Source: an uncultured Clostridium sp. (GTDB lineage Bacteria; Bacillota; Clostridia; TANB77; CAG-508). From it: a DNA stretch of 33,016 nt. Shown piece after piece: positions 24,422 through 32,803 of this stretch. A model generated the notes under the pieces. That model was given only the letters and a program-made list of their open reading frames with translations, was not told the DNA's origin and made no database searches. Within the stretch, counting starts at the first letter, position 1. Each line of letters opens with the position of its first letter. The position numbers and the translations under genes are program-made. The stretch is taken from NCBI GenBank assembly GCA_900553405.1, contig USDF01000016.1, positions 1 to 33,016 on the forward strand, written 5' to 3'.

Positions 24422-25102
24422 GTTTATTACTTCTGAATCCATTGCAAATCTTGCAATTTCGATTTCTTCATATGGTTTTGTGTTTGAAGTATAATTTATT
24501 TCAGCATATAGTAATAATGATAAAACTGAAACATTAAATTCTGGTTCATCTCTTAATGTAATTCCATAAAACATTCCTGGAATATCATCAATTATTTTTA
24601 TTTTATGAGCTTCTAGTTGTTCTTGATAACTCATTTCAGTTTCATAAGAAAGAACTCTTGAAGGATCTATCTTTAAAACATAGCCTGTTTTATTTACTTT
24701 TTCTTGTTTTTCATTTATATAAGTTTCTTCAAAAATTTTATACTCTAAATCATATATTGTAGGCTCATCACTCATATTATATGTAGCTATTGTTATTTTA
24801 TCAACCACTCTATTTTTTGCATTTATATTTGTGTTTTCTATAAATCTATCTAAAATGTCTTTATTATATATTTTTGTATTTTTTGTATCTATTACAAACC
24901 ATCCATTGTTTATAGCATCTTTCATTTCTATTTTATCTGGAAATTCTTTATTTTCTTCGATTTCATTATTAATATCACTTTCTTTATTTTTTCTATTTTT
25001 TGTTTCTATTCCTTTAAATATTCCTAATAAAAATCCCACACAAAATAATACTGTAAGTATAGTAATCACTATTATTTTTTGTTTATTAGTTAATTTTTTC
25101 AT
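24407..25102 (-). CDS. Membrane-anchored DUF4362-like protein (A)
   Basis: 231 aa from the ATG at 25102 (GGGAGA upstream). One N-terminal helix (about 9-28) is followed by a charged linker and a DUF4362-like domain: KMDAINNGWFVIDTKNTKIYNK is matched in type at about 55-75, with LDRFIENTN, VDKITIATYNMSDEPTIYDLEYK and VLKIDPSR. It is a shorter paralogue of the next gene, lacking that gene's C-terminal module. The function is unknown; it is likely on the outer face of the membrane or in the forespore or mother-cell envelope. Confidence 0.7.
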   Translation of the reverse strand: MKKLTNKQKIIVITILTVLFCVGFLLGIFKGIETKNRKNKESDINNEIEENKEFPDKIEMKDAINNGWFVIDTKNTKIYNKDILDRFIENTNINAKNRVVDKITIATYNMSDEPTIYDLEYKIFEETYINEKQEKVNKTGYVLKIDPSRVLSYETEMSYQEQLEAHKIKIIDDIPGMFYGITLRDEPEFNVSVLSLLLYAEINYTSNTKPYEEIEIARFAMDSEVINNKNK

Positions 25103-25152
25103 ATATATTATCTCCCTTTTTATAATTACGGAATTTATTATAAACACTAACT

Positions 25153-26112
25153 TTAGTTAAGTTTTTTTACGTTATCTATGTACATAGATGGAACTCCTAT
25201 GTACAAATCTTTATTTCCCTCCAAAGTATTTAATTTTAAAATTGAATAGACATTATATATATATAAGCTACTTCCACCATCTGAATATGTGGCTCCAAAT
25301 ATTGTTTCATCTTCTTTAGCATCTTTTCTTGCTTTTTGTAATATTTCATCTATTGTTATTTTATTGCTTAATAATGCTTCTCTTAAAGACATTTTTTCTC
25401 CATTAATTACTATGTCTACTATACCTTTATAAGAATAAATATTGTAATTATATTTGTCGTTTTCTGATTTATCTAGTATTTTAATTACTTCTTCTTTATC
25501 AGTAGTTTTACAAAATTGTATTTCGAATTTTTCTTTTGACGTTTGCTTTATTTCCGCATAATTACATATAGGTATTGTTTCTTCTGTTTCAATACATTTT
25601 AGACTTGTTGGGTAATATGTTTTTAAATTAGTAATGTTATTAGGTGTAGTTTCTTTGACTAATTTATATTTAGTTGCATCATATTCTGTTGTTGTTATTT
25701 TTTTATCTTCGATAGTTGCATATCCATCTCTTCTTGTATCAATTTTTAAAACAAATTTATCTTTTGTATATTCTAAATTTGTTAATATTGGTTGTCCCTC
25801 AATTGTATAGTTAACTATTCTTATTTCATCTGGTATATTTTCTTCTACATTTTTTATAAATTTATCTAATTGTTCTATATGATATACTGTATTAGAATTT
25901 GTCACAATATAACATTTATCTTCTACCATGTCTGCAAAATTATAATCTAATGGCACTTTTTCTAGCTCAATATAATTAGTATTATTTTCTATTTTTTGTT
26001 TTTCCTCTTGATTATTATTATTTCTAACTACTCTTATAACTCCTAAACATATTAGTATAACAACTAATATAATTCCTGTAACTATTAATATCAATTTTTC
26101 TTTTTTTGACAT
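25153..26112 (-). CDS. Membrane-anchored DUF4362-like protein (B)
   Basis: 319 aa from the ATG at 26112 (GGGGGAGG 8 bases upstream). One helix (about 6-28), a polar linker, then a DUF4362-like domain with CYIVTNSNTVYHIEQLDKFI, EIRIVNYTIEGQPILTNLEY and FVLKIDTRRDGY. A second module (about 205-319) contains GIVDIVINGEKMSLREAL, ITIDEILQKAR and YSDGGSSLY. It is probably co-transcribed with the shorter paralogue 50 bases downstream. The biochemical role is unknown. Confidence 0.72.
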   Translation of the reverse strand: MSKKEKLILIVTGIILVVILICLGVIRVVRNNNNQEEKQKIENNTNYIELEKVPLDYNFADMVEDKCYIVTNSNTVYHIEQLDKFIKNVEENIPDEIRIVNYTIEGQPILTNLEYTKDKFVLKIDTRRDGYATIEDKKITTTEYDATKYKLVKETTPNNITNLKTYYPTSLKCIETEETIPICNYAEIKQTSKEKFEIQFCKTTDKEEVIKILDKSENDKYNYNIYSYKGIVDIVINGEKMSLREALLSNKITIDEILQKARKDAKEDETIFGATYSDGGSSLYIYNVYSILKLNTLEGNKDLYIGVPSMYIDNVKKLN

Positions 26113-26266
26113 ATAAACAACCTCCCCCATTTCTTTGTACATGGCTTAAACGTTTTTTATTAGTATAACATATACTTACGAAAAAGAATAGCATATTATC
26201 TATTTTTTTCTGTTTTTTCTTTACTTTTCTATTACATTATCAAGGAAATTTCTCATGGTTATATAA

Positions 26267-26300
26267 AAAAAGAAAATCAAGTTTCCTCGATTTTCTTTTT
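26267..26300 (-). terminator. Terminator of toxN
   Basis: 12-bp perfect stem (core AAAGAAAATC / GATTTTCTTT), T-run on the minus strand, 17 bases after the toxN stop. Confidence 0.85.
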
Positions 26301-26317
26301 ATGTCTTATTTTTTTAT

Positions 26318-26806
26318 TCACTCTTGCTTTGCATACTGCCTAAATTTTTCTTCTAGTAATGTAAAGTTACAACATCTTTCTAAAATTCTTTCACTTAAAT
26401 GTCCTTTTCTAAACATATTTTGAAAATAATTTATTTTTTTTAATAATTCTGCTTTGTGATTATTTAAAAATGTTAATTGTTCTTCCAACATCTTTTTATA
26501 TTTTGGATCTGTTATTGTTGGTAATACTTCTGTTAATTCTTCTATTGGCGTCGGAATCATATTATTTATATTTACAACTCCTAATTCTCCATCTTTAATT
26601 TTATATATATCAATTGCTTTTGGATTTATATTTATATGTTTTGGTTTTGGAGACGATAACGGTGCAAAATAATTGTAATTATTATATGTATAAACAATTC
26701 CTATATACGGTCTTGTCGTGTTTTTGTTATATGCTACATTTTTATCAAATTGTCTCAAATAGTTTATATAACTTTCATCTATATAATAAATTTTTAAATT
26801 TTTCAT
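26318..26806 (-). CDS. toxN: ToxN/AbiQ-family endoribonuclease toxin
   Basis: 162 aa, the usual ToxN size. Family marks in order: MKNLKIYYIDESYINYLRQF (start), YIGIVYTYNNYNYFAPLSSP (about 34-53) with the catalytic-region Ser-Pro-Lys, LGVVNINNMIPTPIEEL, YKKMLEEQLTFL, and CNFTLLEEKFRQYAK (end). ToxN cuts RNA and its own repeat RNA, ToxI, which holds it inactive; it gives phage defence by abortive infection. The SD is AGGAGG. Immediately upstream are a hairpin and three 36-base repeats, exactly the type III toxin-antitoxin order. Confidence 0.92.
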   Translation of the reverse strand: MKNLKIYYIDESYINYLRQFDKNVAYNKNTTRPYIGIVYTYNNYNYFAPLSSPKPKHININPKAIDIYKIKDGELGVVNINNMIPTPIEELTEVLPTITDPKYKKMLEEQLTFLNNHKAELLKKINYFQNMFRKGHLSERILERCCNFTLLEEKFRQYAKQE

Positions 26807-26825
26807 TTATCCTCCTATAATATTA

Positions 26826-26856
26826 ATGTATGGTAATCGAAAAGATTACCATACAT
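26826..26856 (-). terminator. Hairpin between ToxI repeats and toxN
   Basis: 13-bp perfect stem (26826-26838 and 26844-26856, core ATGGTAATC / GATTACCAT). In ToxIN loci a partial terminator here sets the ratio of antitoxin RNA to toxin mRNA. The T-run is weak, consistent with leakage into toxN. Confidence 0.75.
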
Positions 26857-26860
26857 GCTT

Positions 26861-26968
26861 TTTTAAGTTCCTACTTTGGCAAGGATATTCCTACTTTTTT
26901 AAGTTCCTACTTTGGCAAGGATATTCCTACTTTTTTAAGTCCCTACTTTAGCAAGGGTATTCTATCTT
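26861..26968 (-). repeat. Three tandem 36-base ToxI repeats
   Basis: Units at 26861-26896 and 26897-26932 are identical; 26933-26968 (first in the transcript) differs at several positions. The core on the plus strand is CCTACTTTGGCAAGGATATT. There are no spacers between units. Confidence 0.93.
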
Positions 26969-26973
26969 TTTAT

Positions 26974-26997
26974 TAGATGATAATTAATTATCATCTA
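26974..26997. promoter_or_regulatory. Perfect 24-base palindrome at the 5' end of ToxI
   Basis: Two 12-base halves (first half TAGATGATAATT) are exactly symmetric. It starts a few bases after the predicted transcription start, so it may be an operator or form a 5' hairpin in the ToxI transcript. Confidence 0.6.
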
Positions 26998-27007
26998 TAG
27001 TATATTT

Positions 27008-27036
27008 ATTATACACGAAAATTATTACAAAATCAA
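27008..27036 (-). promoter_or_regulatory. Promoter of toxI-toxN
   Basis: The minus strand reads TTGATT (27036-27031), a 17-base spacer and TATAAT (27013-27008), directly before the repeat region. Together with the repeats and hairpin this accounts for most of the 26807-27036 gap. Confidence 0.8.
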
Positions 27037-27112
27037 GAATATTCCTAAAGTTTTCTTTCTATATTATGTAGAGGTATTTTCATGTCTTTATCCTAGTTTC
27101 TTGACTTTTTTA

Positions 27113-27141
27113 TTGACATATGTACAAAAACATTTTATAAT
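27113..27141 (+). promoter_or_regulatory. Promoter of the small membrane protein gene
   Basis: TTGACA (27113-27118), 17-base spacer, TATAAT (27136-27141): consensus sigma-A hexamers, about 100 bases before the start codon. It is divergent from the toxI promoter. Confidence 0.85.
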
Positions 27142-27239
27142 CTTTACATAAATAACATTCTATCTTCATTTTGTAGCTGCCAGACTACAAATTAATATAT
27201 AGTAACTTATATGTTCTTTTTATTAAAAGGAGGAAAAAT

Positions 27240-27743
27240 ATGTTAACAATTATAATTGGAATTATTGCATCAGTTTTTATAACTTATATTTTATTGACAA
27301 TTACAGATGATTCCTTTATGTTTTTGATTGGCTTTATTGGAATTATTATATCAATCCTTTTAGGCTTGTGCGCACCATTTAATGGATATAATGACTGGAA
27401 ATTGATTAAAGAAACTGAGCTAGTAAGTCTTTCCAACGCATCCGTTTCTGGTGGTACTGGTTTCATTTATGTCTCGCTTTCAGCAGATAACGCTTATACA
27501 TATCGGTTTGAAGTTGACTCAACATTTGGAACTAAATCATCAAAGGAATACAAAACAACCACTATTATCAATAATGATAATGTAATAGAAATAGAAGACC
27601 CTGCTTGTCAAAAACCTATGCTTATGGAGTATAATAGAACTGCCAAAAAATCAATATGGACTTTTGGTCTTTTAGCGGATGAAACTTCATATGTTTTCTA
27701 TGTACCGGAAGGAACCATCAATAAAGATATAAAATTAGAATAA
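27240..27743 (+). CDS. Small membrane protein of unknown function
   Basis: 167 aa with SD AAAGGAGG. Two hydrophobic helices (about 3-20 and 26-46) are followed by a soluble beta-rich domain (about 55-167) with SNASVSGGTGFIYVSLS and YVFYVPEGT. I do not recognise the family; similar two-helix proteins are frequent in Firmicutes accessory DNA and prophages. It has its own consensus promoter and strong terminator, typical of an independently acquired cassette gene. It contains an in-frame CGG codon (27504-27506) followed by T and read without a shift. Confidence 0.75.
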   Translation: MLTIIIGIIASVFITYILLTITDDSFMFLIGFIGIIISILLGLCAPFNGYNDWKLIKETELVSLSNASVSGGTGFIYVSLSADNAYTYRFEVDSTFGTKSSKEYKTTTIINNDNVIEIEDPACQKPMLMEYNRTAKKSIWTFGLLADETSYVFYVPEGTINKDIKLE

Positions 27744-27765
27744 CTTTACTACACATATCTGGCCA

Positions 27766-27806
27766 AAATACAAAAGAGTTAATTTATATTTAACTCTTTT
27801 GTATTT
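27766..27806. terminator. Strong bidirectional terminator
   Basis: 17-bp perfect stem (27766-27782 and 27790-27806, core ACAAAAGAGTTAA / TTAACTCTTTTGT) with A- and T-runs, between convergent genes ending at 27743 and 27908. Confidence 0.9.
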
Positions 27807-27907
27807 TTCTTTTCTGTACTCTATTTTATTAAGTATGTATATAATATCTATTGTTCCAAACTTTGACTATTCTTGAACTTACATTGTTAAAATTTAAAAT
27901 ATAAGAA

Positions 27908-28540
27908 TTATTTATTAATAAATTCATTTATAAATAATAAATATGGGTTAGCAGTAGTATAAGTACCTACTTTTTTTATATAATCTACATTTTGTAATAA
28001 TTTATCTATTTTTTCTGTATCATTAATGTTTGCTTTTATATAATACATATCACTAAACGGATTATTATTTTCATCATATTCTGTCATTAAATTCTTAAAC
28101 TTTTCTTTGTATTTTTGCAATTCATCTTCTTTTGAAGAATATTTTATTTCTACATCTTTAAAATTTGACTTTATTATTTGTTCAATATCATTTAATTGTT
28201 CTTGCGTAACATTATCTTTTAATACTATTTTCATTTCACTCGCTTTGTTGTTATAATTTACAAATACAAGTATATTAAATAAAATAACAAATACTAATAA
28301 TACTAAAGCAATTATTAAAAAAATATTTTTTCTATTTATTTTACTTCTTACTTTTTTTAAATAATTTATTTCTTCTATTTCCTCTTGTGGTTCAGTGTCA
28401 TTTTGAATTTGTTTCAATACTTCTTTACACTTATTACATTCTTTTAAATGATTTTCTACAAATTCTTTAGATGTATTTCGTAAAGTCTTGTCATTATAAC
28501 CAAATAATAAATCTTGAACTATATCACATTCGTTTTTCAT
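27908..28540 (-). CDS. Zinc-finger anti-sigma factor
   Basis: 210 aa. The N-terminal ZAS-type motif has Cys5, His31, Cys35 and Cys38 (HLKECNKC), followed by one membrane helix (about 73-94) and an extracytoplasmic domain (about 100-210). This is the RsiW-like layout of a membrane anti-sigma factor. It overlaps the end of the sigma gene by 17 bases, with SD AGGAGG, so the two are translationally coupled. It should hold the sigma factor at 28524-29018 inactive until a signal triggers its release. Confidence 0.85.
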   Translation of the reverse strand: MKNECDIVQDLLFGYNDKTLRNTSKEFVENHLKECNKCKEVLKQIQNDTEPQEEIEEINYLKKVRSKINRKNIFLIIALVLLVFVILFNILVFVNYNNKASEMKIVLKDNVTQEQLNDIEQIIKSNFKDVEIKYSSKEDELQKYKEKFKNLMTEYDENNNPFSDMYYIKANINDTEKIDKLLQNVDYIKKVGTYTTANPYLLFINEFINK

Positions 28541-29018
28541 TTTTACTTTCCTCCTTTATTTTTTGCTTTCCTCTAAAAAATACTACCCTTGCCCAGTTAG
28601 GTGTTTTGTTCATAATTTCAGATATTTCGTTGTAATCTAAATTTCCAAATAATCTTAAATACATTACATTTCTTGTTTCTTCATCTAATCTTTGAATTTT
28701 TTTTAATAATTCTATTTTTTCTTCTTTTTTACATATTGTATCTTCAATTGTTTCATTTATAAATAAAGTATCTTTTATATCTTCCAGTGAAATTTCTTTA
28801 TTATCTTTTTTTAATCTACTATACCAAATATTTTTTGCAATTTGACATAGCCATGTAGTAATTTTGCATTTACCTTCAAATTTGTTTATATTTTTTACTG
28901 CCACTAAAAAAGTCTCTTGTACGATATCTTCTGCTATTTCTTTATTTCCTGTTAAACAGAATATGTATTTATATACACTTTTTGAATATTTAACATATAC
29001 TTCTTCTACATTCTGCAT
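28524..29018 (-). CDS. ECF sigma factor (module 1)
   Basis: 164 aa with sigma region 2 (YSKSVYKYIFCLTGNKEIAE, DIVQETFLVAV, then ITTWLCQIAKNIW) and region 4 (RLDEETRNVMYLRLFGNLDY then NEISEIMNKTP with the helix-turn-helix). The SD is AAAGGAGG. It forms a pair with the zinc-finger anti-sigma gene that overlaps its end. It belongs to a different subgroup from the other two ECF sigma factors in the window. Confidence 0.9.
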   Translation of the reverse strand: MQNVEEVYVKYSKSVYKYIFCLTGNKEIAEDIVQETFLVAVKNINKFEGKCKITTWLCQIAKNIWYSRLKKDNKEISLEDIKDTLFINETIEDTICKKEEKIELLKKIQRLDEETRNVMYLRLFGNLDYNEISEIMNKTPNWARVVFFRGKQKIKEESKNEKRM

Positions 29019-29096
29019 AACTTTTTCCTCCTTTCACTTTATTAGTGTATAAAAATAAAAAAATATTACAATTTTTTACAAAAATTTATTATATTT

Positions 29097-29129
29097 AAAA
29101 AATGCTACTTTTAATAAGTGGCATTTTTT
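29097..29129 (-). terminator. Terminator of sigma module 2
   Basis: 14-base arms with one G-T wobble (AAAAAATGCTACTT / AAGTGGCATTTTTT) and T-runs, about 100 bases after the stop at 29229. Confidence 0.75.
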
Positions 29130-29228
29130 ATTTTTTTTGCTATAATATGTCATTTAATATAATAAACTTTTTAAATCCTTCTTTTATTTTCCTCTTTACT
29201 TCTTTATATATTTCTAAAAAAATTAATC

Positions 29229-30401
29229 TTATTTACTTAAATTTATAGTTATGTTTTTTTTAGTTTTTTCTAGATATAAATTTAATTTTAGTGTATCAGT
29301 ATAGTCATCTTTTGTAATTGGAAATGTAAAATAACAAGTTACATCTCCGTTTGGATGATATGTCCTTCCACTATTTCCTTCCTTATTTGAAATGGCTATT
29401 TCAAATACTTTACCATTTTGATTTTCTAAAGTTCCTATTATATCGTTTTCGTTATCAAATATTTCTTCTATTAATTTTTCTAAGCCTTGTTCTGTTGGTT
29501 CATATCCTTTTCCAAATTGTTTTATTGTTAGTGCTATATGTATTTCACTATAGGTTCCTATTGCTTCTTTTAATATTATATTGTTATTTTTATCACTACC
29601 ATCTTTAACAATATATATTAATGTCTTTCTATTGTAGAATGATTCTGGCAAATCAACTTCTATATTCCAATCTCCCTTTAAATTTTGATTAGATTTATTA
29701 TTAATAATCTCTTTATAGTTTGATGTTATATTTATATTTTTAAAATTAAATATTAGTTTTTTGCTTTTTGGATAACCACTAGAATACATCTTATATAAAA
29801 ATTTTACACTATTATTTGTCTTTTCTATAACTTCTGATTGATATCCTTCATTTGTATAGTTATTATGCATATTTTTATTGCTAAACTCTATATTATATTT
29901 TTTGCAAAAATCTTCATATAAGTCTACTCTATCATAGTTGCAATATATGAGGTTGTTATTTTCATCCGAGATTATTAAGTCTGATATTTCTATATTATAT
30001 ATTGATTCAATATTTTCCTCTGTTTTTACCTCAAATACTATATCTAAATTATAATCATCCATTAAAATGTTGTCTATTTTTATTGATGTTCCATTGTTTT
30101 CAATAAAGTCCATATCTGGATTTTGAATATAGCCATTTTCAGCTAATTGTATAACACCTTTGCTTGTTGTCTCAGGATTAAATATATTGTTTATCCACTT
30201 TGATATATCTTTTGCAAAAACTACTCCAATAGTTATTGTTATAAACGCAGTTATAGCAGAAATAATCTTTATTATAATATTTGAATTTATTTTATATTGT
30301 TTTCTATCTTCAAATACAGTTAAAATTACTTGTTCAAATCCTTGTGGCTCATATATTTGTTTTTGCATAACATTTTCTATCATAATATCTATATTATCCA
30401 T
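29229..30401 (-). CDS. Membrane anti-sigma-like protein, DUF4179 type
   Basis: 390 aa from the ATG at 30401, chosen because AAAGGAGG stands 8 bases upstream; a longer reading would run inside the sigma gene. A short cytoplasmic part (1-41, binding the sigma factor by analogy) is followed by one helix (about 42-63) and a large extracytoplasmic region with two beta-rich parts (about 100-260 and 270-390). It overlaps the sigma stop by 8 bases (ATGGATAA), so it is coupled. It lacks a zinc-finger motif. The sensed signal is unknown. Confidence 0.75.
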   Translation of the reverse strand: MDNIDIMIENVMQKQIYEPQGFEQVILTVFEDRKQYKINSNIIIKIISAITAFITITIGVVFAKDISKWINNIFNPETTSKGVIQLAENGYIQNPDMDFIENNGTSIKIDNILMDDYNLDIVFEVKTEENIESIYNIEISDLIISDENNNLIYCNYDRVDLYEDFCKKYNIEFSNKNMHNNYTNEGYQSEVIEKTNNSVKFLYKMYSSGYPKSKKLIFNFKNINITSNYKEIINNKSNQNLKGDWNIEVDLPESFYNRKTLIYIVKDGSDKNNNIILKEAIGTYSEIHIALTIKQFGKGYEPTEQGLEKLIEEIFDNENDIIGTLENQNGKVFEIAISNKEGNSGRTYHPNGDVTCYFTFPITKDDYTDTLKLNLYLEKTKKNITINLSK

Positions 30402-30927
30402 TAATTCGACCTCCTTTACCCTCGTAAGTATTTTTAACTTTTTCTTTAGCCCTTGAAAGTCTTGTTTTAATTGTATTTTCATTTACATTTAATATATTAG
30501 AAATTTCTTTTATTGTATATTTTTCCCCATAATATAGAACAATAATTATTCTTTCCTCATATTTTAATTGCTTAATCATCTCATAAAAATTTAATGTGTC
30601 TTCTATCAGTTGTTCATTATTGTTATATTTTATATTTTCTTTATAAAATTCTAAATCGTAATTCTCTTGCAAATAATATTTTTTATAATATTTATTGCAA
30701 TTATTTATTAGAATTTTTATTATCCATGGTTTAAACTTATTTGGTTCCTTTAGTTTTTTTATGTACTTATATGCATCTATCATTGTATCTTGCATTATAT
30801 CTTGTATATCATCTTCATTTGAAGTTCTTACTTTTGCTATTTTATATAAATTATTTTTTATTAGCAATACTGCTTGTGTAAATGCATCTTTGTCTCCTTC
30901 TTTTGCTCTTTTTATTAGTTCCTCCAA
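30394..30927 (-). CDS. ECF sigma factor (module 2)
   Basis: 177 aa from a TTG start with AAGGAGGG 6 bases upstream. Region 2 contains DDIQDIMQDTMIDAYKYIKK and FKPWIIKILINNCNKYY; region 4 contains YEERIIIVLYYGEKYTIKEI then SNILNVNENTIKTRLSRAKE. It is a close paralogue of module 3, of the SigV/SigI-like group that pairs with DUF4179-type anti-sigmas. The promoter at 30968-31000 shares its motif with module 3, suggesting autoregulation. Confidence 0.9.
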   Translation of the reverse strand: MEELIKRAKEGDKDAFTQAVLLIKNNLYKIAKVRTSNEDDIQDIMQDTMIDAYKYIKKLKEPNKFKPWIIKILINNCNKYYKKYYLQENYDLEFYKENIKYNNNEQLIEDTLNFYEMIKQLKYEERIIIVLYYGEKYTIKEISNILNVNENTIKTRLSRAKEKVKNTYEGKGGRING

Positions 30928-30967
30928 TAATAACCCTCCTTATATACGTATATATTTGTATCTATTA

Positions 30968-31000
30968 TATAAGAGTTTAAAAATAAAGAAAATAGTTTCA
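30968..31000 (-). promoter_or_regulatory. Candidate ECF-type promoter of module 2
   Basis: The minus strand reads TGAAACT at the -35 (from 31000) and, after 19 bases counted from TGAAAC, CTCTTATA (30975-30968). The same arrangement precedes module 3. Confidence 0.5.
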
Positions 31001-31044
31001 TTGTTATAGAATTTTTTAAATCTTAGGCTCTCTTTTTTATTTCT

Positions 31045-32235
31045 TTACTTTTCTATCACGTTATTAGGATCATTTCTTATAGTTTTTTCACTTTCTAACA
31101 GATTCCATGTTGCTCCACCTATTATTTCTCCAGTTGTACTATCAACAAAATATGAGTATAGCGGTATTTTTCCTTCCTCATATTCAATTACTACTACCCA
31201 TACTTTTCTAACTCTGCCCTCTGTTTCATAAAATACTGCGTTTTTCTTTAGTTGCCACGTATTGTCATCCGTTTTTTCATAATTAAAATTAAGAGTACCA
31301 TCATTTTCATATTCTTCTGCAAACTTTTCTCTTAAAAATACTTGTTCATTCATCTTTTTAATTCTTATTTCTGCTTTTACATTTTTAATTTTTCTATTTT
31401 TAGTAATTTCAGAGTCCTTCAAAGTAGCAATATTTATTGCTTCATCTTTTGTTATTTTTTCTTCGTTTTCCTCGTACTTATCATTTTGAATATCTAATGA
31501 ATATAGTCCATTAATTGTTGGAATCCAACCTATGTTTATATGTTCATTTTCATTTAATAAGTCACCATATTTTCTATAAAAATCCGCATACCAAATATAT
31601 GCATTCTTATCAATTTCTGAATTTCTTTTTAATGATACTAATTCATACTCTCCTTCCATATATTCTGGTCTATATTTTTCTAACAACTCTTTTGCTGTTA
31701 TTCTCGCTTCTTCTCTTGTTATACCATAGTTTTTAGGTCTTTCATATTCTGTACTTGAAATATATACATGTTTTATTTTTCCTGTATTAGCATCTATATC
31801 TATTAACACTTTTTCTGATGATAAACTCCATACATTGTCATTTGACTTAAGTTCTTTTTGCAAATTTAAATTTATAATGTTTTGGTCATTAAAACCAATT
31901 TTATTCAAATAATCATTTTCTATTTTCGTAGCCTGTTCTTCTGAAATACAATTTTTCTTTTCTTCTTCTGATATTCCTTGTTGTGGACTATATTTTTTTG
32001 GTTCTTTCCATATATTTTCGTAAATTTGTTTAGTTGCAAAAACTATTCCTGTAGTTAAAATTATTGTTGCACAAGCCGTAATCGTAACTTTTGCAAAATT
32101 AAATTCTTTATAAATTATATTGGCTTTATTTTTCTGTTTATTATTTAAAGCATATTTTATAGTATTATAATATGATTGTGGTTTATCTATTTCTTTTGTT
32201 AAAATATCTTTTATATTTTTATCTAATCTATCCAT
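31045..32235 (-). CDS. Membrane anti-sigma-like protein with YcdB/PepSY-like region
   Basis: 396 aa. A cytoplasmic N-terminus (1-46), one helix (about 48-67) and a long extracytoplasmic part. That part contains repeated PepSY/YcdB-like units: ISEEQATKIENDYLNKIGF with a following VLIDIDANTGKIKHVYIS, ITREEARITAKELLEKYRPE, and ITKDEAINIATLKDSE with a final YSYFVDSTTGEIIGG. The N-terminal layout resembles the partner protein of module 2. It begins 2 bases after the sigma stop, with SD AAGGAGG inside the sigma gene. It probably restrains the module 3 sigma factor; the signal is unknown. Confidence 0.7.
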   Translation of the reverse strand: MDRLDKNIKDILTKEIDKPQSYYNTIKYALNNKQKNKANIIYKEFNFAKVTITACATIILTTGIVFATKQIYENIWKEPKKYSPQQGISEEEKKNCISEEQATKIENDYLNKIGFNDQNIINLNLQKELKSNDNVWSLSSEKVLIDIDANTGKIKHVYISSTEYERPKNYGITREEARITAKELLEKYRPEYMEGEYELVSLKRNSEIDKNAYIWYADFYRKYGDLLNENEHINIGWIPTINGLYSLDIQNDKYEENEEKITKDEAINIATLKDSEITKNRKIKNVKAEIRIKKMNEQVFLREKFAEEYENDGTLNFNYEKTDDNTWQLKKNAVFYETEGRVRKVWVVVIEYEEGKIPLYSYFVDSTTGEIIGGATWNLLESEKTIRNDPNNVIEK

Positions 32236-32237
32236 TG

Positions 32238-32753
32238 TTAAGCCTCCTTTATATATTTTTTTATTTTTTGTTTACTTCTTGAAATTCTTGCCTTTATTGT
32301 ATTTTCATTAACTTTTAATATTTTACTTATTTCTTTTGTTTTATAGCCAATAATATAGTATAAAACAATTGCTATTCTCTCATCATAATTCAAGTCTTTT
32401 ATTAATATGTAAAAATCGATATTGTTCTCTATATTGTTTTGTTTTGTGTCTTCTATAGATGTTTCAAAAAAGTTTTCTTCGTAAGATATATTCTCCTTTT
32501 TCCTTTTCCTATAAATTTTATTGCATTTATTAATTAAAATCTTTATAGTCCAAGTTTTAAAATATTCTAAATGTTTTATTTTTTTAAGAGAATAATAAGC
32601 TTCTATCATAGTTTCTTGTATTGCATCATCTATGTCATATTCACATGCCAATCTAGTTCTTGCTATTTTATATAGCTCATCATTTAATTGCATAAATATT
32701 TCTGTAAATGATTGTTCATCTCCATTTATTGCTTTTTCTAATAGTTCTTCCAA
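32238..32753 (-). CDS. ECF sigma factor (module 3)
   Basis: 171 aa from the TTG at 32753, chosen because GGAGG lies 9 bases before it and because the paralogue also begins TTG-encoded MEEL; an ATG at 32774 lies upstream of the SD. Region 2 has YDIDDAIQETMIEAYYSLKK and FKTWTIKILINKCNKIY; region 4 has YDERIAIVLYYIIGYKTKEI then SKILKVNENTIKARISRSKQ. Paired with the anti-sigma-like gene that follows. Its promoter motif matches that of module 2. Confidence 0.88.
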   Translation of the reverse strand: MEELLEKAINGDEQSFTEIFMQLNDELYKIARTRLACEYDIDDAIQETMIEAYYSLKKIKHLEYFKTWTIKILINKCNKIYRKRKKENISYEENFFETSIEDTKQNNIENNIDFYILIKDLNYDERIAIVLYYIIGYKTKEISKILKVNENTIKARISRSKQKIKKYIKEA

Positions 32754-32803
32754 TTTACTTTTCCTCCATTTCATCTTATATGCATATTTTGATTACTTTC
32801 ACC

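Larger units (their letters stand above)
26857..27001 (-). ncRNA. toxI: ToxI antitoxin RNA precursor
   Basis: The segment between the sigma-A-type promoter at 27008-27036 and the hairpin before toxN. It carries a 24-base palindrome near its 5' end and three contiguous 36-base repeats. ToxN would cut it at each repeat into inhibitory pseudoknots. Three repeats is at the low end, like the antiQ array of AbiQ; the Pectobacterium ToxI has about 5.5. Confidence 0.85.

Noticed and set aside
26861..26968. Short CRISPR-like repeat array
   Set aside because: The 36-base units are contiguous with no spacers, lie directly before a ToxN gene and match ToxI organisation.
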